Assembly (NCBI RefSeq): GCF_029016285.1
Contig: NZ_CP091975.1
Location: 248,001-312,000 of the forward strand
From: Vibrio sp. DW001
Lineage (GTDB): Bacteria > Pseudomonadota > Gammaproteobacteria > Enterobacterales > Vibrionaceae
DNA: 64,000 nt
Direction of reading: 5' to 3'
Shown here: in pieces, positions 45,633 through 57,846 of the stretch
Numbering within the stretch: position 1 is the first letter of the stretch
Layout: each line of letters opens with the position of its first letter
Notes under the pieces: model-generated
Databases searched by the model: none
Seen by the model: only the letters and a program-made list of their open reading frames with translations
Told to the model about the DNA's origin: nothing
Made by a program: the position numbers and the translations under genes

Positions 45633-47569
45633 CGATAAAAATTCTGCCAGCCCGACTGGCAAACCAAATCGCGGCAGGGGAAGTGGTTGAAAGACCAGCT
45701 TCAGTCGTAAAAGAGTTAGTAGAGAATAGCCTAGACTCTGGCGCGACTCGAATCGATATTGATATAGAGAAAGGTGGCAGTAAGTTAATTCGTGTTCGTG
45801 ATAATGGCAAAGGTATTGTTAAAGATGAATTGGCGCTGGCGCTTAGCCGTCATGCTACATCAAAAATACATACTCTTGATGACCTCGAAGCAATAATGAG
45901 CCTAGGATTTCGTGGTGAAGCCCTAGCAAGTATCAGCGCTGTATCACGATTAACGTTGACTTCTCGAACGGCAACTCAAGAGCAAGCATGGTCTGCTTAT
46001 AGTGAAGGTCGTGACATGGAGGTAAAACTTCAACCAACGGCGCATCCTATTGGCTCTACCGTAGAGGTTTTAGATTTATTTTTTAATACACCTGCGCGTC
46101 GTAAATTTTTACGAACGGATAAAACTGAATTTACACATATTGACGAGCTTCTTAAACGTATCGCGTTAAGTCGATTTGATGTCACTATCAATTTAAAACA
46201 TAACGGTAAATTAGCACGCCAATACCGTACAGCAAAAAATAGTGTTCAAACTCAAAAAAGAATTGCAGCAGTTTGTGGTTCGAATTTTGTTCGTAATATG
46301 TTGAATATTGAGCTAGAACATAATGGTTTGCGCTTGCATGGTTGGATTACCTCACCTGAAGGTGCAAGGCAACAAAGCGACCTTCAGTACTGTTACGTTA
46401 ATGGGCGAATGATGCGTGATAAATTGATTAATCATGCTATCCGCCAAAGCTATGCAAGCAGTCTGCGCCCAGAACAGTTTGCCAGCTATGTGCTTTTTAT
46501 TGAAATTGACCCTCACCAAGTCGATGTTAACGTCCATCCTGCTAAGCATGAGGTTCGTTTTCATCAAGGGCGTTTAGTGCATGATTTTATTTATCAAGCA
46601 TTAGCTGATTCGTTGTCGCAAAGCTTTCGTGTTGATGAGCCCAAGGCGTTAGAATCGGCATATCATACCGAGCCGGTTGATAACACTCAGAACCAAGTGA
46701 TGGAAGCGGTTAATAATTTTCCAGCATACCCAGGAAGACCAGACTATGCAGATAGTGTTGAATTAGATAAAACAAAAGAGAGAGATAGTCTCGCCTCACA
46801 AGAACATTCCAAGACAAACTGGGTTGAGCCTTTAAAAGTGGCACGTGTTAAAACTGATCGCTCGCGGTCGGAGAATCACAAACAAGAGGCGAAACCATCA
46901 AAGCGAGAGTTAAAAAATTACAATGATTTGTTGGCTACGCCACATATAGAACCAATAAAACGGGCTTTGGTTGAGTCACAAGTCACCGCAGTGCCAATTG
47001 ACACGCAAGTGAGCTCTATAGGTAAGGCGTTTTCTATTGTAGGACAACAGTTTTTACTCACACAATCGGATATCGGTGAAGTATTGATCTCGCTTATGAA
47101 GGCCGAGTGGTATCGGGTACTTGGACAGCTACAAACAGACAAGCATTTTTTGACTCCGCAGCCATTGTTGGTTCCGTTGTCAATAAAGATGACCAAGCAA
47201 GACTTAGCAACGTATAAAAAGTATCAAGACCTGCTAGGTTCGTTTGCGATACAACTTAAAGAGAAAAACAGTTCGAGCATATTGGTTATGGCCGTTCCTC
47301 AACCTTTACGACAACAAAACTTACAAAAAATCATACCAGAACTGTTATCTTTCTTAACCTTGATGGAGAGCGATTCATCCACTTCTGACGTTGCGAATTG
47401 GCTCGCGGATCAGATTACTCTGGTTAAAAGTCGCTACACTCTATCTGAAGGTATACAACTGTTGTCCGAATTAGAACAGTTATGGGACGGAATATTACCT
47501 CTACATGACTCAACTTTTGTCCAAACTGTTAATTTTAAGGACACTATTTCGATGTTTGTTAAAAGCTAA
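45629..47569 (+). CDS. mutL: DNA mismatch repair protein MutL
   Basis: The 646-residue protein couples MutS mismatch recognition to downstream repair factors. The N-terminal GHKL ATPase motifs are VVKELVENSLD, RDNGKGI, GFRGEALASIS and FFNTPARRKFL. A variable linker (about residues 335-450) leads to the C-terminal dimerisation domain from about residue 465. The endonuclease metal-binding motif DQHAxxE is not seen, as expected for Dam-dependent systems; dam is also in this window. The ATG overlaps the amiB stop codon. Confidence 0.97.
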   Translation: MTIKILPARLANQIAAGEVVERPASVVKELVENSLDSGATRIDIDIEKGGSKLIRVRDNGKGIVKDELALALSRHATSKIHTLDDLEAIMSLGFRGEALASISAVSRLTLTSRTATQEQAWSAYSEGRDMEVKLQPTAHPIGSTVEVLDLFFNTPARRKFLRTDKTEFTHIDELLKRIALSRFDVTINLKHNGKLARQYRTAKNSVQTQKRIAAVCGSNFVRNMLNIELEHNGLRLHGWITSPEGARQQSDLQYCYVNGRMMRDKLINHAIRQSYASSLRPEQFASYVLFIEIDPHQVDVNVHPAKHEVRFHQGRLVHDFIYQALADSLSQSFRVDEPKALESAYHTEPVDNTQNQVMEAVNNFPAYPGRPDYADSVELDKTKERDSLASQEHSKTNWVEPLKVARVKTDRSRSENHKQEAKPSKRELKNYNDLLATPHIEPIKRALVESQVTAVPIDTQVSSIGKAFSIVGQQFLLTQSDIGEVLISLMKAEWYRVLGQLQTDKHFLTPQPLLVPLSIKMTKQDLATYKKYQDLLGSFAIQLKEKNSSSILVMAVPQPLRQQNLQKIIPELLSFLTLMESDSSTSDVANWLADQITLVKSRYTLSEGIQLLSELEQLWDGILPLHDSTFVQTVNFKDTISMFVKS

Positions 47570-47642
47570 TCGCTAACAAATACAAAGTTCGCTATTTGAA
47601 ATGGATCTATAACTCGCACTCACTGATGAACATATTTTGAAA

Positions 47643-48575
47643 ATGAATAATGAATTACCTTTGGCTCTATTTTTGATGGGGCCAACAGCATCTGGTAAAA
47701 CAGAATTGGCGATAAAATTAAGGCAGAAATTTCCGGTTGAAATTATTAGCGTTGATTCTGCTCTTATCTATAAAGGTATGGATATTGGTACGGCTAAACC
47801 GGATGCGCGTGAGTTAGCACTTGCCCCACATCGATTGATCGATATTCTTGATCCAATAGATGCGTATTCTGCTGCGGATTTCCGGCGAGATGCTTTGCAG
47901 CAAATGAGTGATATTGTCTCTGAAGGTAAAATTCCTCTGCTTGTAGGGGGAACTATGCTCTATTATAAGGCTCTATTAGAAGGGCTTTCTCCTCTGCCTG
48001 CGGCTGATCAAGTTATTCGTAAGCAGATCGAAGAAGAGGCCTTAACGTTAGGTTGGGACACTCTTCATCAGCAATTACGAGATCTTGATCCCGTATCGGC
48101 ACAGAGAATCCACCCAAATGACCCTCAAAGACTATCAAGGGCATTGGAAGTTTATCGAATTTCAGGTAAAACTTTAACCGAACTGACGCAGATAAAAGGG
48201 GAGCCTCTCCCATATAACGTTAAGCAGTTCGCAATATCTCCCAAAGAACGAACGGAACTGCATCGTCGTATTGAGCTTAGATTTGAAAAAATGATCGAAG
48301 CCGGGTTTGAAGAAGAGATGAAAGCGCTCTATGCTCGAAAAGATCTTCATGTCAATTTGCCATCCATTAGATGCGTTGGCTATCGACAGATGTGGGATTA
48401 TTTAGACGGGAATAGCAGTTTGGATGAAGCGGTTTTTCGTGGAGTCTGTGCTACTCGTCAATTGGCCAAGCGGCAAATTACCTGGTTACGCAGCTGGGAT
48501 AATTTAACTTGGTTAGATAGCGAGAACATAAATGAAGCATTTGAGATTATCTCTAACGAAATAGCCTCAAACTAA
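47643..48575 (+). CDS. miaA: tRNA dimethylallyltransferase
   Basis: The 310-residue enzyme adds a dimethylallyl group to A37 of tRNAs reading UNN codons. It has the P-loop [45 protein letters not shown] and [19 protein letters not shown] 47643 is chosen over an in-frame TTG two codons upstream. It lies between mutL and hfq, as in enteric bacteria. Confidence 0.96.
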   Translation: MNNELPLALFLMGPTASGKTELAIKLRQKFPVEIISVDSALIYKGMDIGTAKPDARELALAPHRLIDILDPIDAYSAADFRRDALQQMSDIVSEGKIPLLVGGTMLYYKALLEGLSPLPAADQVIRKQIEEEALTLGWDTLHQQLRDLDPVSAQRIHPNDPQRLSRALEVYRISGKTLTELTQIKGEPLPYNVKQFAISPKERTELHRRIELRFEKMIEAGFEEEMKALYARKDLHVNLPSIRCVGYRQMWDYLDGNSSLDEAVFRGVCATRQLAKRQITWLRSWDNLTWLDSENINEAFEIISNEIASN

Positions 48576-48707
48576 AAATGCTGTGTATAATGTGATCGTT
48601 TTTGCGTGAAAGTCTTATCTTATTGAGCTATAGCTTAAAGAGCATAAGTAAAAGACGGTAAGGCCTATTGGATTCATTTAGCTCAAAGGCAAAAACAGCA
48701 CCAATAG

Positions 48708-49010
<303 letters not shown>

Positions 49011-49045
49011 TAATTATAACCACTTAATAGTAAGGGATTAATTGC

Positions 49046-50353
49046 TTGTTTGACCGTTATGAAGCCGGTGAACAGGCTATCCTTGTTCATATCAACTTCA
49101 CGCAAGAAGGTGAGTGGGAAGATCTTAGCGAGTGTGAATTGCTCGCTTCTTCAGCAGGAGTTAATACGCTACAAGTTATTACTGGTAGTAGACAAGCTCC
49201 GCACTCTAAATACTATGTTGGTGAGGGTAAAGCCGAAGAGATTGCGCAAGCAGTCCAATTAACTGGGGCTGAAATCGTGATTTTTAATCACGCTCTCTCT
49301 CCTGGCCAAGAAAGAAATCTTGAACTTCTGTGCCAATGTCGAGTAATAGACCGTACTGGTCTTATACTCGATATTTTTGCCCAACGAGCTCGTACTCATG
49401 AAGGTAAAATGCAAGTGGAGCTCGCACAGCTTCGCCATCTTTCTACTCGCCTTATCCGCGGGTGGACTCACTTAGAGAGACAAAAAGGTGGTATAGGTTT
49501 AAGAGGTCCAGGAGAAACACAGTTAGAAACCGATCGGCGTTTATTGCGTGACAGAATCAAAGCGATATTACGTCGCCTGGCGAAGGTTTCTAAACAACGT
49601 GAACAAGGTAGGCGTGCAAGAAATCGAGCAGAAATACCTACAATCTCACTTGTAGGCTATACCAATGCGGGAAAGTCGACATTATTTAACCGAATTACTA
49701 ACGCGGGCGTTTACGCGGCAGATCAATTGTTTGCTACTTTAGACCCAACGCTTCGCAAAATCGATTTAATGGATGTTGGGCCAGCTATTTTAGCGGATAC
49801 GGTTGGTTTTATCCGACATCTCCCCCATGATCTAGTTGCGGCCTTTAAAGCAACATTGCAAGAAACGCAAGAAGCTGACATTTTGTTACATGTTGTTGAT
49901 GCTAGTGATGACCGATTTCGTGAAAATATCCACGCGGTTGATGTAGTATTAGAAGAGATTGATGCTGATGAAGTGCCAACTCTAATTGTCATGAATAAAA
50001 TTGATAATCTTGAAGGTCAGAACCCCCATATAGAACGAGATGAGGAAGGTATCCCTCAGAGGGTTTGGGTTTCGGCAATGGAAGGTAAGGGAATCGATCT
50101 CTTATTTGAAGCGCTAACAGAGCGCTTGGCAAGCCAAATGGTTCAATATCGATTGCGAGTTCCGCCACAGCACCAAGGTCGACTTCGTAGTACATTCTTT
50201 GCAATGAAGAGCATTCTGAGCGAAGAATATGAAACAGATGGTAACTTATTGATCGATATCCGAATGCAACAGGTAGATTGGTCTAGACTTGAAAAAAGAG
50301 AAGGGGCAGTGTTGGGTGACTTTATCGTTTACCACAAGGCTGCTACAGTATAA
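49046..50353 (+). CDS. hflX: Ribosome-associated GTPase HflX
   Basis: The 435-residue GTPase splits stalled 70S ribosomes during stress. It has an N-terminal domain containing GEGKAEEI, then the glycine-rich GGIGLRGPGETQLETDRR. The G domain motifs are GYTNAGKSTLFN, DTVGFIRHLP and NKID. It starts at TTG 49046 (MFDRYEAGEQA), which also matches the unusual TTG start known in Escherichia coli; AAGGGA lies upstream. It lies between hfq and hflK. Confidence 0.96.
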   Translation: MFDRYEAGEQAILVHINFTQEGEWEDLSECELLASSAGVNTLQVITGSRQAPHSKYYVGEGKAEEIAQAVQLTGAEIVIFNHALSPGQERNLELLCQCRVIDRTGLILDIFAQRARTHEGKMQVELAQLRHLSTRLIRGWTHLERQKGGIGLRGPGETQLETDRRLLRDRIKAILRRLAKVSKQREQGRRARNRAEIPTISLVGYTNAGKSTLFNRITNAGVYAADQLFATLDPTLRKIDLMDVGPAILADTVGFIRHLPHDLVAAFKATLQETQEADILLHVVDASDDRFRENIHAVDVVLEEIDADEVPTLIVMNKIDNLEGQNPHIERDEEGIPQRVWVSAMEGKGIDLLFEALTERLASQMVQYRLRVPPQHQGRLRSTFFAMKSILSEEYETDGNLLIDIRMQQVDWSRLEKREGAVLGDFIVYHKAATV

Positions 50354-50378
50354 CGTCATATCATGATGGAGCTTTCTA

Positions 50379-51578
50379 ATGGCGTGGAATGAGCCTGGAA
50401 ATAACAATGGCAACAATAATGGCCGCGATAATGACCCTTGGGGTAATAAAGACGATCGTGGTAAGCAGTCTGGTGGCCGAGATCAAGGCCCACCAGATTT
50501 AGACGAAGTATTTAATAAACTGAGTCAAAAGCTGAGTGGAAAGTTTGGTAAAAAGGGTGGCATACCTTCAATTGGCGGCGGCGGCGGAGCAATAGGTTTC
50601 GGCCTCATTGCTGTTGTAGCGATCGCTATTTGGGTATTCTCGGGCTTCTACACTATAGGCGAAGCAGAGAAAGGTGTTGTATTACGCTTAGGTAAATATG
50701 ATCACATCGTAGACCCTGGTCTGAATTGGCGTGCTCGTTTTGTTGATGAAGTGACACCTGTAAACGTGCAAGCAATTAGAGCATTGCGGGCATCAGGTAC
50801 CATGTTGACTAAAGATGAGAACGTTGTAACCGTCGAAATGGGTGTTCAATATAGGGTTTCTGACCCATATAAATATCTATTTAGAGTGACCAGTGCTGAT
50901 GATAGTTTACGTCAAGCGACAGATTCTGCTCTTCGCGCCGTTATTGGTGACTCATTGATGGATGCGATTTTGACCAGTGGCCGTCAACAAATTCGTCAAA
51001 GTACGCAAGAAACACTAAATCGGATTATCGATAACTACGATATGGGTTTGATAATTGTTGATGTGAACTTCCAATCTTCACGTCCTCCTGAGCAAGTCAA
51101 AGATGCATTCGATGATGCCATCGCTGCTCGAGAAGATGAAGAACGTTTCATTCGTGAAGCGGAAGCTTACAAGAACGAAATTCTTCCTAAAGCAACAGGT
51201 CGAGCAGAACGTTTGAAGAAAGAAGCACAAGGTTACACCGAACGTACAGTTAACGAAGCGCTTGGTCAGGTTGCACAGTTCGAGAAGTTGCTTCCTGAAT
51301 ACAATGCAGCGCCAGATGTTACTCGTGATCGTTTGTATTTAGATGCAATGGAAGAAGTGTATAGTTCAACATCTAAAGTGCTGATTGATTCGGAATCTAG
51401 CGGTAATTTACTTTATCTACCAATGGATAAGCTTGGACAAAGTTCAGGTAGTTCGACATCAAAACGGGCATCGACATCAACGTATGATGATTTACAGTTA
51501 GAGTCTCAACGTTCTGACGCCGCTCCGGTAGACACATCACCTGATCGCTCAACTAGCACACGTCAAGGGAGATACTAA
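50379..51578 (+). CDS. hflK: FtsH protease regulator HflK
   Basis: The 399-residue SPFH/prohibitin-family protein forms a membrane complex with HflC around the FtsH protease. It has a glycine- and asparagine-rich cytoplasmic N-terminus (MAWNEPGNNNGNNNGRDNDP), one membrane helix (about residues 70-90) and a band-7 domain. A long helical region and a serine-rich tail follow. It is 2 bp upstream of hflC. Confidence 0.96.
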   Translation: MAWNEPGNNNGNNNGRDNDPWGNKDDRGKQSGGRDQGPPDLDEVFNKLSQKLSGKFGKKGGIPSIGGGGGAIGFGLIAVVAIAIWVFSGFYTIGEAEKGVVLRLGKYDHIVDPGLNWRARFVDEVTPVNVQAIRALRASGTMLTKDENVVTVEMGVQYRVSDPYKYLFRVTSADDSLRQATDSALRAVIGDSLMDAILTSGRQQIRQSTQETLNRIIDNYDMGLIIVDVNFQSSRPPEQVKDAFDDAIAAREDEERFIREAEAYKNEILPKATGRAERLKKEAQGYTERTVNEALGQVAQFEKLLPEYNAAPDVTRDRLYLDAMEEVYSSTSKVLIDSESSGNLLYLPMDKLGQSSGSSTSKRASTSTYDDLQLESQRSDAAPVDTSPDRSTSTRQGRY

Positions 51579-51580
51579 GA

Positions 51581-52561
51581 ATGCGTAAATTAACTATCCC
51601 TGTAATTTTTGCTGCGCTAGCGTTAATGCTAATGTCACTATTTGTTATTCCTGAAGGTGAACGTGGAATCGTTATTCGATTTGGTCGAATATTAAAAGAT
51701 AACACCGACATGTCTAGGATTTACGAACCAGGTTTGCATTTTAAAATGCCGTTGTTTGACAACGTAAAGAAACTTGATGCGAAAATTCTAACGATGGATG
51801 GTCAGGCTGACCGTTTCGTAACGGCTGAGAAAAAAGACGTTATTATCGATACCTATGTTAAGTGGCGAATCGAAGATTTCGGTCAATACTATCTAGCAAC
51901 AGGTGGTGGCAATCAATTAACAGCTCAAGCTCTACTTGAACGTAAAATCACAGATATTCTTCGTTCAGAAATTGGTGCACGAGAAATCAAACAGATTGTA
52001 TCTGGGCCTCGTAGTAAGCTAATTACCCCAGTTCTTGGTGAAGATGGCGAGACGATACCGGTGTCAGCCCTTGAAGCTTTAGAAGTGGATGGTGAGCGTG
52101 ACATAATAATGTTGGAAGTATTGAACGATACACGTCCAAGTGCAATGAAGGACTTAGGTGTTTACATTGTTGATTTCAGAATGAAGAAAATAAACCTTCC
52201 AGATGAAATCAGTGAATCCATCTATCGTCGTATGCGTGCTGAACGTGAGTCGGTTGCTCGTAAACACCGTTCTCAAGGTCGTGAAAAAGCTGAAATTATT
52301 CGTGCTCAAGCGGAACTTGAAGTTGCAACAGTACTTGCAGAAGCAGATAAAACAGCTCGAGTAACTCGAGGTTCAGCTGACGCGGAAGCGGCTTCTATAT
52401 ATTCAGGATCATATAGTAAAGACCCTGAGTTCTATAGTTTCTTGCGCTCATTAACGGCTTATCAAAAATCGTTTTCTGACAAGAGTGATATCCTCGTTCT
52501 TGATCCAAAAAGTGATTTCTTTAAGTATATGAATGATTCGAGCGGCGGAGCAGATAAGTAA
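51581..52561 (+). CDS. hflC: FtsH protease regulator HflC
   Basis: The 326-residue partner of HflK has an N-terminal membrane helix (PVIFAALALMLMSLFVIP) and a periplasmic SPFH domain starting EGERGIVIRFGR. The coiled region contains ERESVARKHRSQGREKAEI. It follows hflK directly and ends at an intrinsic terminator, marking the end of the operon. Confidence 0.96.
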   Translation: MRKLTIPVIFAALALMLMSLFVIPEGERGIVIRFGRILKDNTDMSRIYEPGLHFKMPLFDNVKKLDAKILTMDGQADRFVTAEKKDVIIDTYVKWRIEDFGQYYLATGGGNQLTAQALLERKITDILRSEIGAREIKQIVSGPRSKLITPVLGEDGETIPVSALEALEVDGERDIIMLEVLNDTRPSAMKDLGVYIVDFRMKKINLPDEISESIYRRMRAERESVARKHRSQGREKAEIIRAQAELEVATVLAEADKTARVTRGSADAEAASIYSGSYSKDPEFYSFLRSLTAYQKSFSDKSDILVLDPKSDFFKYMNDSSGGADK

Positions 52562-52601
52562 TTACTTATCTACTGCGGATGCTAAGTCAGTTGTAAAATA
52601 G

Positions 52602-52630
52602 AGGCTCCTTCGGGGGCCTTTTGTTTTTTA
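52602..52630 (+). terminator. Intrinsic terminator downstream of hflC
   Basis: AGGCTCC and GGGGCCT pair (one T-G wobble) around a TTCG tetraloop, followed by TTTTGTTTTTT. Confidence 0.88.
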
Positions 52631-52730
52631 GGCATAAGATCATTTTCTTAGACGAAGACGTACGTGAGAATAGTAAATCTATAACACTCAAGACCAGTTG
52701 CTTGCAGGCTGTTTTTATTAAGGGATGTAA

Positions 52731-52916
52731 ATGAGTAATTCGATATGGGTTGCACTAGGACTAGTCTTAGTTGTGGAGGGAATAGGACCACTTCTTGCCC
52801 CTCGAGGCTGGCGGTCAATGGTCGCGCAACTTAGCGAACAGTCAGACAACCAACTACGTAGAATCGGTGGTTGTTTGGTGGTTACAGGGGCTGTCATTGC
52901 GTTTATGGTCTCTTAA
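52731..52916 (+). CDS. DUF2065 small membrane protein (YjeT-like)
   Basis: The 61-residue protein has two membrane helices (about residues 5-22 and 43-60) separated by a short loop with LAPRGWRSMVAQL and RRIGG, the features of the DUF2065/YjeT family. Function is unknown. It lies after hflC in many gammaproteobacteria, usually followed by purA; purA is absent here and the S10 operon follows. A TAAGGGATG ribosome-binding sequence precedes the start. Confidence 0.88.
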   Translation: MSNSIWVALGLVLVVEGIGPLLAPRGWRSMVAQLSEQSDNQLRRIGGCLVVTGAVIAFMVS

Positions 52917-53058
52917 ATATATATAGAATGATGTAGGCAAGAGGCACTTCGTTTCACGAACCTAGAGGGTGCTTGTTAACACTCGTTGTTAATCGGTCAT
53001 TTTACCAAGGCCTAAAACTTGAAATTCGAGATATTTCGACCAATTAACCATCACCCCC

Positions 53059-53086
53059 TTGCATCCCCTTTTGTGATCTGTATAAT
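53059..53086 (+). promoter_or_regulatory. Predicted promoter of the S10 operon
   Basis: TTGCAT (53059-53064) and TATAAT (53081-53086) are separated by 16 bp, followed by a GC-rich discriminator (ACGCCGC). Transcription would start near 53093, giving a leader of about 260 nt before rpsJ. Confidence 0.8.
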
Positions 53087-53092
53087 ACGCCG

Positions 53093-53664
<572 letters not shown>

Positions 53665-53678
53665 GGGAGATTAGTAGA

Positions 53679-54308
53679 ATGATTGGTCTAGTCGGACGTA
53701 AAGTGGGTATGACCCGCGTATTTACCGAAGAAGGCGTTTCTATCCCAGTTACAGTTGTTGAAGTAGAAGCTAACCGTGTATCTCAAGTTAAAACACTTGA
53801 TAACGACGGCTATGCAGCTATCCAAATTACTGCTGGTACTAAGAAAGCTAACCGTGTAACTAAACCAGAAGCTGGTCACTTTGCGAAAGCAGGTGTTGAA
53901 GCTGGTCGCGGTCTTTGGGAATTCCGTTTAGAAAACGGAGAAGAGTTTGAAGTTGGCGCTGAGCTAAATGTAGAACTATTCAATGAAATTAAAAAAGTAG
54001 ACGTTACTGGTACATCTAAAGGTAAGGGCTTCCAAGGCGTAATTAAGCGTTGGAACTTCAGTACTCAAGATATGACTCACGGTAACTCTTTGTCTCACCG
54101 CGCACCGGGTTCAATTGGCCAATGTCAAACTCCAGGTCGTGTGTTTAAAGGCAAAAAAATGGCGGGTCACATGGGAGCTGAGCGTGTTACTACTCAAAAC
54201 CTTGAGATCGTACGTGTTGACGCTGAGCGCAATCTGCTTCTTATTAAAGGTGCAGTACCAGGCTCAATCGGCGGCAACGTGATCGTAAAACCAGCTGTTA
54301 AAGCATAA
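53679..54308 (+). CDS. rplC: 50S ribosomal protein L3
   Basis: The 209-residue protein reaches the peptidyl-transferase centre through its extended loop ([14 protein letters not shown]). The conserved [20 protein letters not shown] contains the glutamine methylated by PrmB in related bacteria. It follows rpsJ by 14 bp. Confidence 0.98.
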   Translation: MIGLVGRKVGMTRVFTEEGVSIPVTVVEVEANRVSQVKTLDNDGYAAIQITAGTKKANRVTKPEAGHFAKAGVEAGRGLWEFRLENGEEFEVGAELNVELFNEIKKVDVTGTSKGKGFQGVIKRWNFSTQDMTHGNSLSHRAPGSIGQCQTPGRVFKGKKMAGHMGAERVTTQNLEIVRVDAERNLLLIKGAVPGSIGGNVIVKPAVKA

Positions 54309-54324
54309 CGTCTAGGAGTAAGTA

Positions 54325-54927
54325 ATGGAATTGATAGTTAAAGGTGCTGATGCACTAACTGTTTCCGAAACTACCTTCGGACGTGAGTTTAACGAAGCTC
54401 TTGTACATCAAGTAGTTGTTGCGTTTGCAGCAGGTGCTCGTCAAGGTACTCGTGCTCAAAAAACTCGTTCTGAAGTATCTGGCGGCGGAGCTAAGCCTTG
54501 GCGTCAAAAAGGTACTGGCCGTGCACGTGCTGGTACAATTCGTAGCCCAATCTGGCGTACAGGTGGTGTTACTTTTGCTGCGAAACCACAGGATCACAGC
54601 CAAAAAGTTAACAAAAAAATGTACCGCGGAGCTATGAAAAGCATTCTTTCTGAGCTTGTTCGTCAAGAGCGTTTAATCGTTGTTGATAACTTCTCAGTAG
54701 AAGCACCAAAAACTAAAGAGCTAGTAGCTAAGCTTAAAGAACTTGAGCTTAATGATGTTCTAATCGTAACTGGCGAAGTAGATGAAAATCTATTCTTAGC
54801 TGCTCGTAACCTTTATAAAGTTGATGCTCGTGACGTAACTGCGATTGATCCAGTTAGTCTTATAGCATTTGACAAGGTTCTTATAACTGCTGAAGCAGTT
54901 AAGCAAGTTGAGGAGATGCTGGCATGA
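54325..54927 (+). CDS. rplD: 50S ribosomal protein L4
   Basis: The 200-residue protein lines the exit tunnel and, in related bacteria, represses its own operon through the S10 leader. The tunnel loop region is seen in [20 protein letters not shown]. It overlaps rplW by 4 bp (ATGA). Confidence 0.98.
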   Translation: MELIVKGADALTVSETTFGREFNEALVHQVVVAFAAGARQGTRAQKTRSEVSGGGAKPWRQKGTGRARAGTIRSPIWRTGGVTFAAKPQDHSQKVNKKMYRGAMKSILSELVRQERLIVVDNFSVEAPKTKELVAKLKELELNDVLIVTGEVDENLFLAARNLYKVDARDVTAIDPVSLIAFDKVLITAEAVKQVEEMLA

Positions 54928-55226
54928 TGACTGAAGAGCGTCTACTAAAAGTTCTACGTGCTCCACATATCTCTGAAAAAGCAACTATGGCTGCAGAGAA
55001 AGCGAATACTATCGTTTTCAAAGTAGCAAAAGATGCAACTAAAAGAGAAATCAAAGCAGCAGTAGAAAAGCTATTTGAAGTTGAAGTTAAGACTGTAAAT
55101 ACTCTTATTCTTAAGGGTAAGACCAAGCGTCAAGGTCAACGTGAAGGCCGTCGTTCAGACGTGAAAAAAGCCTACGTTACTTTGAAAGAAGGACAGGATC
55201 TTGACTTCGTTGGCGGTGCGGAATAA
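54924..55226 (+). CDS. rplW: 50S ribosomal protein L23
   Basis: The 100-residue protein lies at the tunnel exit and is the docking site for trigger factor and SRP. The start overlaps the rplD stop, and the C-terminal [20 protein letters not shown] is typical. An ATG one codon later is an alternative start; the 100-residue form equals the family length. Confidence 0.97.
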   Translation: MMTEERLLKVLRAPHISEKATMAAEKANTIVFKVAKDATKREIKAAVEKLFEVEVKTVNTLILKGKTKRQGQREGRRSDVKKAYVTLKEGQDLDFVGGAE

Positions 55227-55241
55227 CAGGAGTAGTTTAGA

Positions 55242-56066
55242 ATGGCTATTGTTAAATGTAAGCCGACTTCCCCTGGTCGTCGTCACTTAGTTAAAGTTGT
55301 TAACGCTGACCTTCACAAGGGTAAGCCATACGCTCCACTTTTAGAGAAAAACTCTAAAAATGGTGGTCGTAACAACAACGGTCGTATTACAGTACGTCAC
55401 ATCGGTGGTGGTCATAAACACCATTATCGTTTAATTGACTTTAAGCGTACTAAAGACGGTATCCCAGCGAAAGTTGAGCGTATCGAATACGATCCAAACC
55501 GTAGCGCAAACATTGCTCTAGTTCTGTACGCAGACGGCGAGCGTCGCTACATCATTGCACCTAAAGGCATCCAAGCGGGTGACCAATTACAATCTGGTGT
55601 TGATGCGCCTATCAAAGCAGGTAACACTCTGCCGATGCGCAACATCCCAGTAGGTTCTACAGTTCACTGTGTTGAATTGAAACCAGGTAAGGGTGCACAA
55701 ATTGCTCGTTCTGCAGGTGCATACGCACAAATCGTCGCTCGCGACGGTGCATATGTAACTCTACGCCTACGTTCAGGTGAAATGCGCAAAGTTCTTTCTG
55801 AAGGCCGTGCTACGGTCGGTGAAGTTGGTAACTCTGAGCATATGCTACGTGAACTAGGTAAAGCTGGCGCAAATCGCTGGCGTGGTGTTCGTCCAACCGT
55901 TCGCGGTGTGGTAATGAACCCAGTCGATCACCCACATGGTGGTGGTGAAGGCCGTACTTCTGGTGGCCGTCACCCTGTTTCACCTTGGGGTATGCCTACT
56001 AAAGGCTTTAAGACACGTAAGAACAAGCGCACCGACAAGTACATTGTACGTCGTCGTAATAAATAA
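55242..56066 (+). CDS. rplB: 50S ribosomal protein L2
   Basis: The 274-residue protein is needed for subunit association and peptidyl transfer. The conserved histidine region [17 protein letters not shown] is intact, as is the N-terminal [11 protein letters not shown]. Confidence 0.98.
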   Translation: MAIVKCKPTSPGRRHLVKVVNADLHKGKPYAPLLEKNSKNGGRNNNGRITVRHIGGGHKHHYRLIDFKRTKDGIPAKVERIEYDPNRSANIALVLYADGERRYIIAPKGIQAGDQLQSGVDAPIKAGNTLPMRNIPVGSTVHCVELKPGKGAQIARSAGAYAQIVARDGAYVTLRLRSGEMRKVLSEGRATVGEVGNSEHMLRELGKAGANRWRGVRPTVRGVVMNPVDHPHGGGEGRTSGGRHPVSPWGMPTKGFKTRKNKRTDKYIVRRRNK

Positions 56067-56073
56067 TCTATAA

Positions 56074-56364
<291 letters not shown>

Positions 56365-56374
56365 GGATTAGATA

Positions 56375-56707
56375 ATGGAAGCTATCGCTAAACATAACTT
56401 TGCCCGTATTTCGCCTCAAAAGGCTCGTTTAGTTGCAGACCAAATTCGCGGTAAAACTGTTGACCAAGCTCTAGAAATTCTAACGTTCAGCAACAAGAAA
56501 GCTGCTGTTCTTATTAAGAAAGTTCTAGAGTCAGCAATCGCAAATGCGGAACACAACGAAGGTGCGGACATTGACGATCTTAATGTCGCAAAAATCTTCG
56601 TAGATGAAGGTCCTATCATGAAGCGTATTATGCCTCGTGCTAAAGGCCGTGCCGATCGTATCTTGAAGCGTTCAAGCCACATCAGTATTGTTGTAGCAGA
56701 ACGCTAG
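56375..56707 (+). CDS. rplV: 50S ribosomal protein L22
   Basis: The 110-residue protein has a tunnel-lining beta hairpin near [18 protein letters not shown], the region where macrolide-resistance changes occur in other bacteria. The N-terminal [18 protein letters not shown] is typical. Confidence 0.98.
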   Translation: MEAIAKHNFARISPQKARLVADQIRGKTVDQALEILTFSNKKAAVLIKKVLESAIANAEHNEGADIDDLNVAKIFVDEGPIMKRIMPRAKGRADRILKRSSHISIVVAER

Positions 56708-56725
56708 AGACTAGGAGAGTAAGCA

Positions 56726-57424
56726 ATGGGTCAGAAAGTACATCCAAATGGTATTCGTCTTGGCATCGTCAAGCCTTGGAATGCTACATGGTTTGCTAAT
56801 ACCAAAGATTTCGCTGACAACCTAGACGGCGACTTCAAGGTACGTCAGTTCCTAACTAAGGAACTACAAAAAGCATCTTTGTCACGTATCGTTATCGAAC
56901 GTCCTGCTAAGAGCATCCGTGTGACTATTCACACTGCTCGTCCAGGCGTTGTTATCGGTAAAAAAGGTGAAGACGTAGAGAAGCTACGCACAGCTGTAGC
57001 TAAAATTGCAGGTGTACCGGCGCAAATTAATATTGCAGAAGTACGCAAACCAGAGCTAGACGGCCAATTAGTGGCTGATAGCATAGCGTCTCAGTTAGAG
57101 CGTCGTGTCATGTTCCGTCGCGCTATGAAGCGCGCAGTACAAAACGCAATGCGCTTGGGTGCGAAGGGTATCAAGGTTGAAGTAAGCGGTCGTTTAGGCG
57201 GCGCTGAAATCGCGCGTACTGAATGGTACCGTGAAGGCCGTGTTCCTCTACACACTCTACGTGCTGATATCGATTACGCAACTTCTTCGGCTCACACCCA
57301 ATATGGTGTGATCGGCGTTAAAGTTTGGATTTTCAAAGGTGAAATTCTAGATGGTATGCCGGCTGCTAACGCAGTAGAGCCAAAGGCTGATAAGCCTAAG
57401 AAGCAGCGTAAAGGCCGTAAATAA
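56726..57424 (+). CDS. rpsC: 30S ribosomal protein S3
   Basis: The 232-residue protein helps form the mRNA entry tunnel. It has a KH domain with [14 protein letters not shown] and a C-terminal domain with [18 protein letters not shown] lysine-rich tail ends the protein. Confidence 0.98.
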   Translation: MGQKVHPNGIRLGIVKPWNATWFANTKDFADNLDGDFKVRQFLTKELQKASLSRIVIERPAKSIRVTIHTARPGVVIGKKGEDVEKLRTAVAKIAGVPAQINIAEVRKPELDGQLVADSIASQLERRVMFRRAMKRAVQNAMRLGAKGIKVEVSGRLGGAEIARTEWYREGRVPLHTLRADIDYATSSAHTQYGVIGVKVWIFKGEILDGMPAANAVEPKADKPKKQRKGRK

Positions 57425-57435
57425 GGAGACGACTG

Positions 57436-57846
57436 ATGTTACAACCTAAACGTACTAAATTCCGTAAGGTTCAGACTGGTCGCAACCGTGGTCTAGCTAA
57501 AGGTACTGATGTAAGCTTCGGAACCTTCGGTCTGAAAGCAGTCGGCCGCGGCCGTCTAACTGCACGTCAGATTGAAGCAGCACGTCGTGCGATGACGCGT
57601 CACGTTAAGCGTCAAGGTCAAATCTGGATTCGTATTTTTCCAGACAAACCTATCACTGAAAAACCACTTGAAGTTCGTCAAGGTAAAGGTAAGGGTAACG
57701 TAGAATATTGGGTCGCCCAAATCCAACCTGGTAAAGTTATGTACGAAATGGACGGTGTACCTGAAGAGTTGGCACGTGAAGCGTTCCGCCTAGCGGCTCG
57801 TAAACTGCCAATCAAAACAACATTTGTAACTAAGCAGGTGATGTGA
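57436..57846 (+). CDS. rplP: 50S ribosomal protein L16
   Basis: The 136-residue protein binds near the A-site tRNA. Conserved segments are [18 protein letters not shown] and [18 protein letters not shown]; the arginine in the [12 protein letters not shown] region is a known hydroxylation site in relatives. Its stop overlaps the rpmC start by one base. Confidence 0.98.
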   Translation: MLQPKRTKFRKVQTGRNRGLAKGTDVSFGTFGLKAVGRGRLTARQIEAARRAMTRHVKRQGQIWIRIFPDKPITEKPLEVRQGKGKGNVEYWVAQIQPGKVMYEMDGVPEELAREAFRLAARKLPIKTTFVTKQVM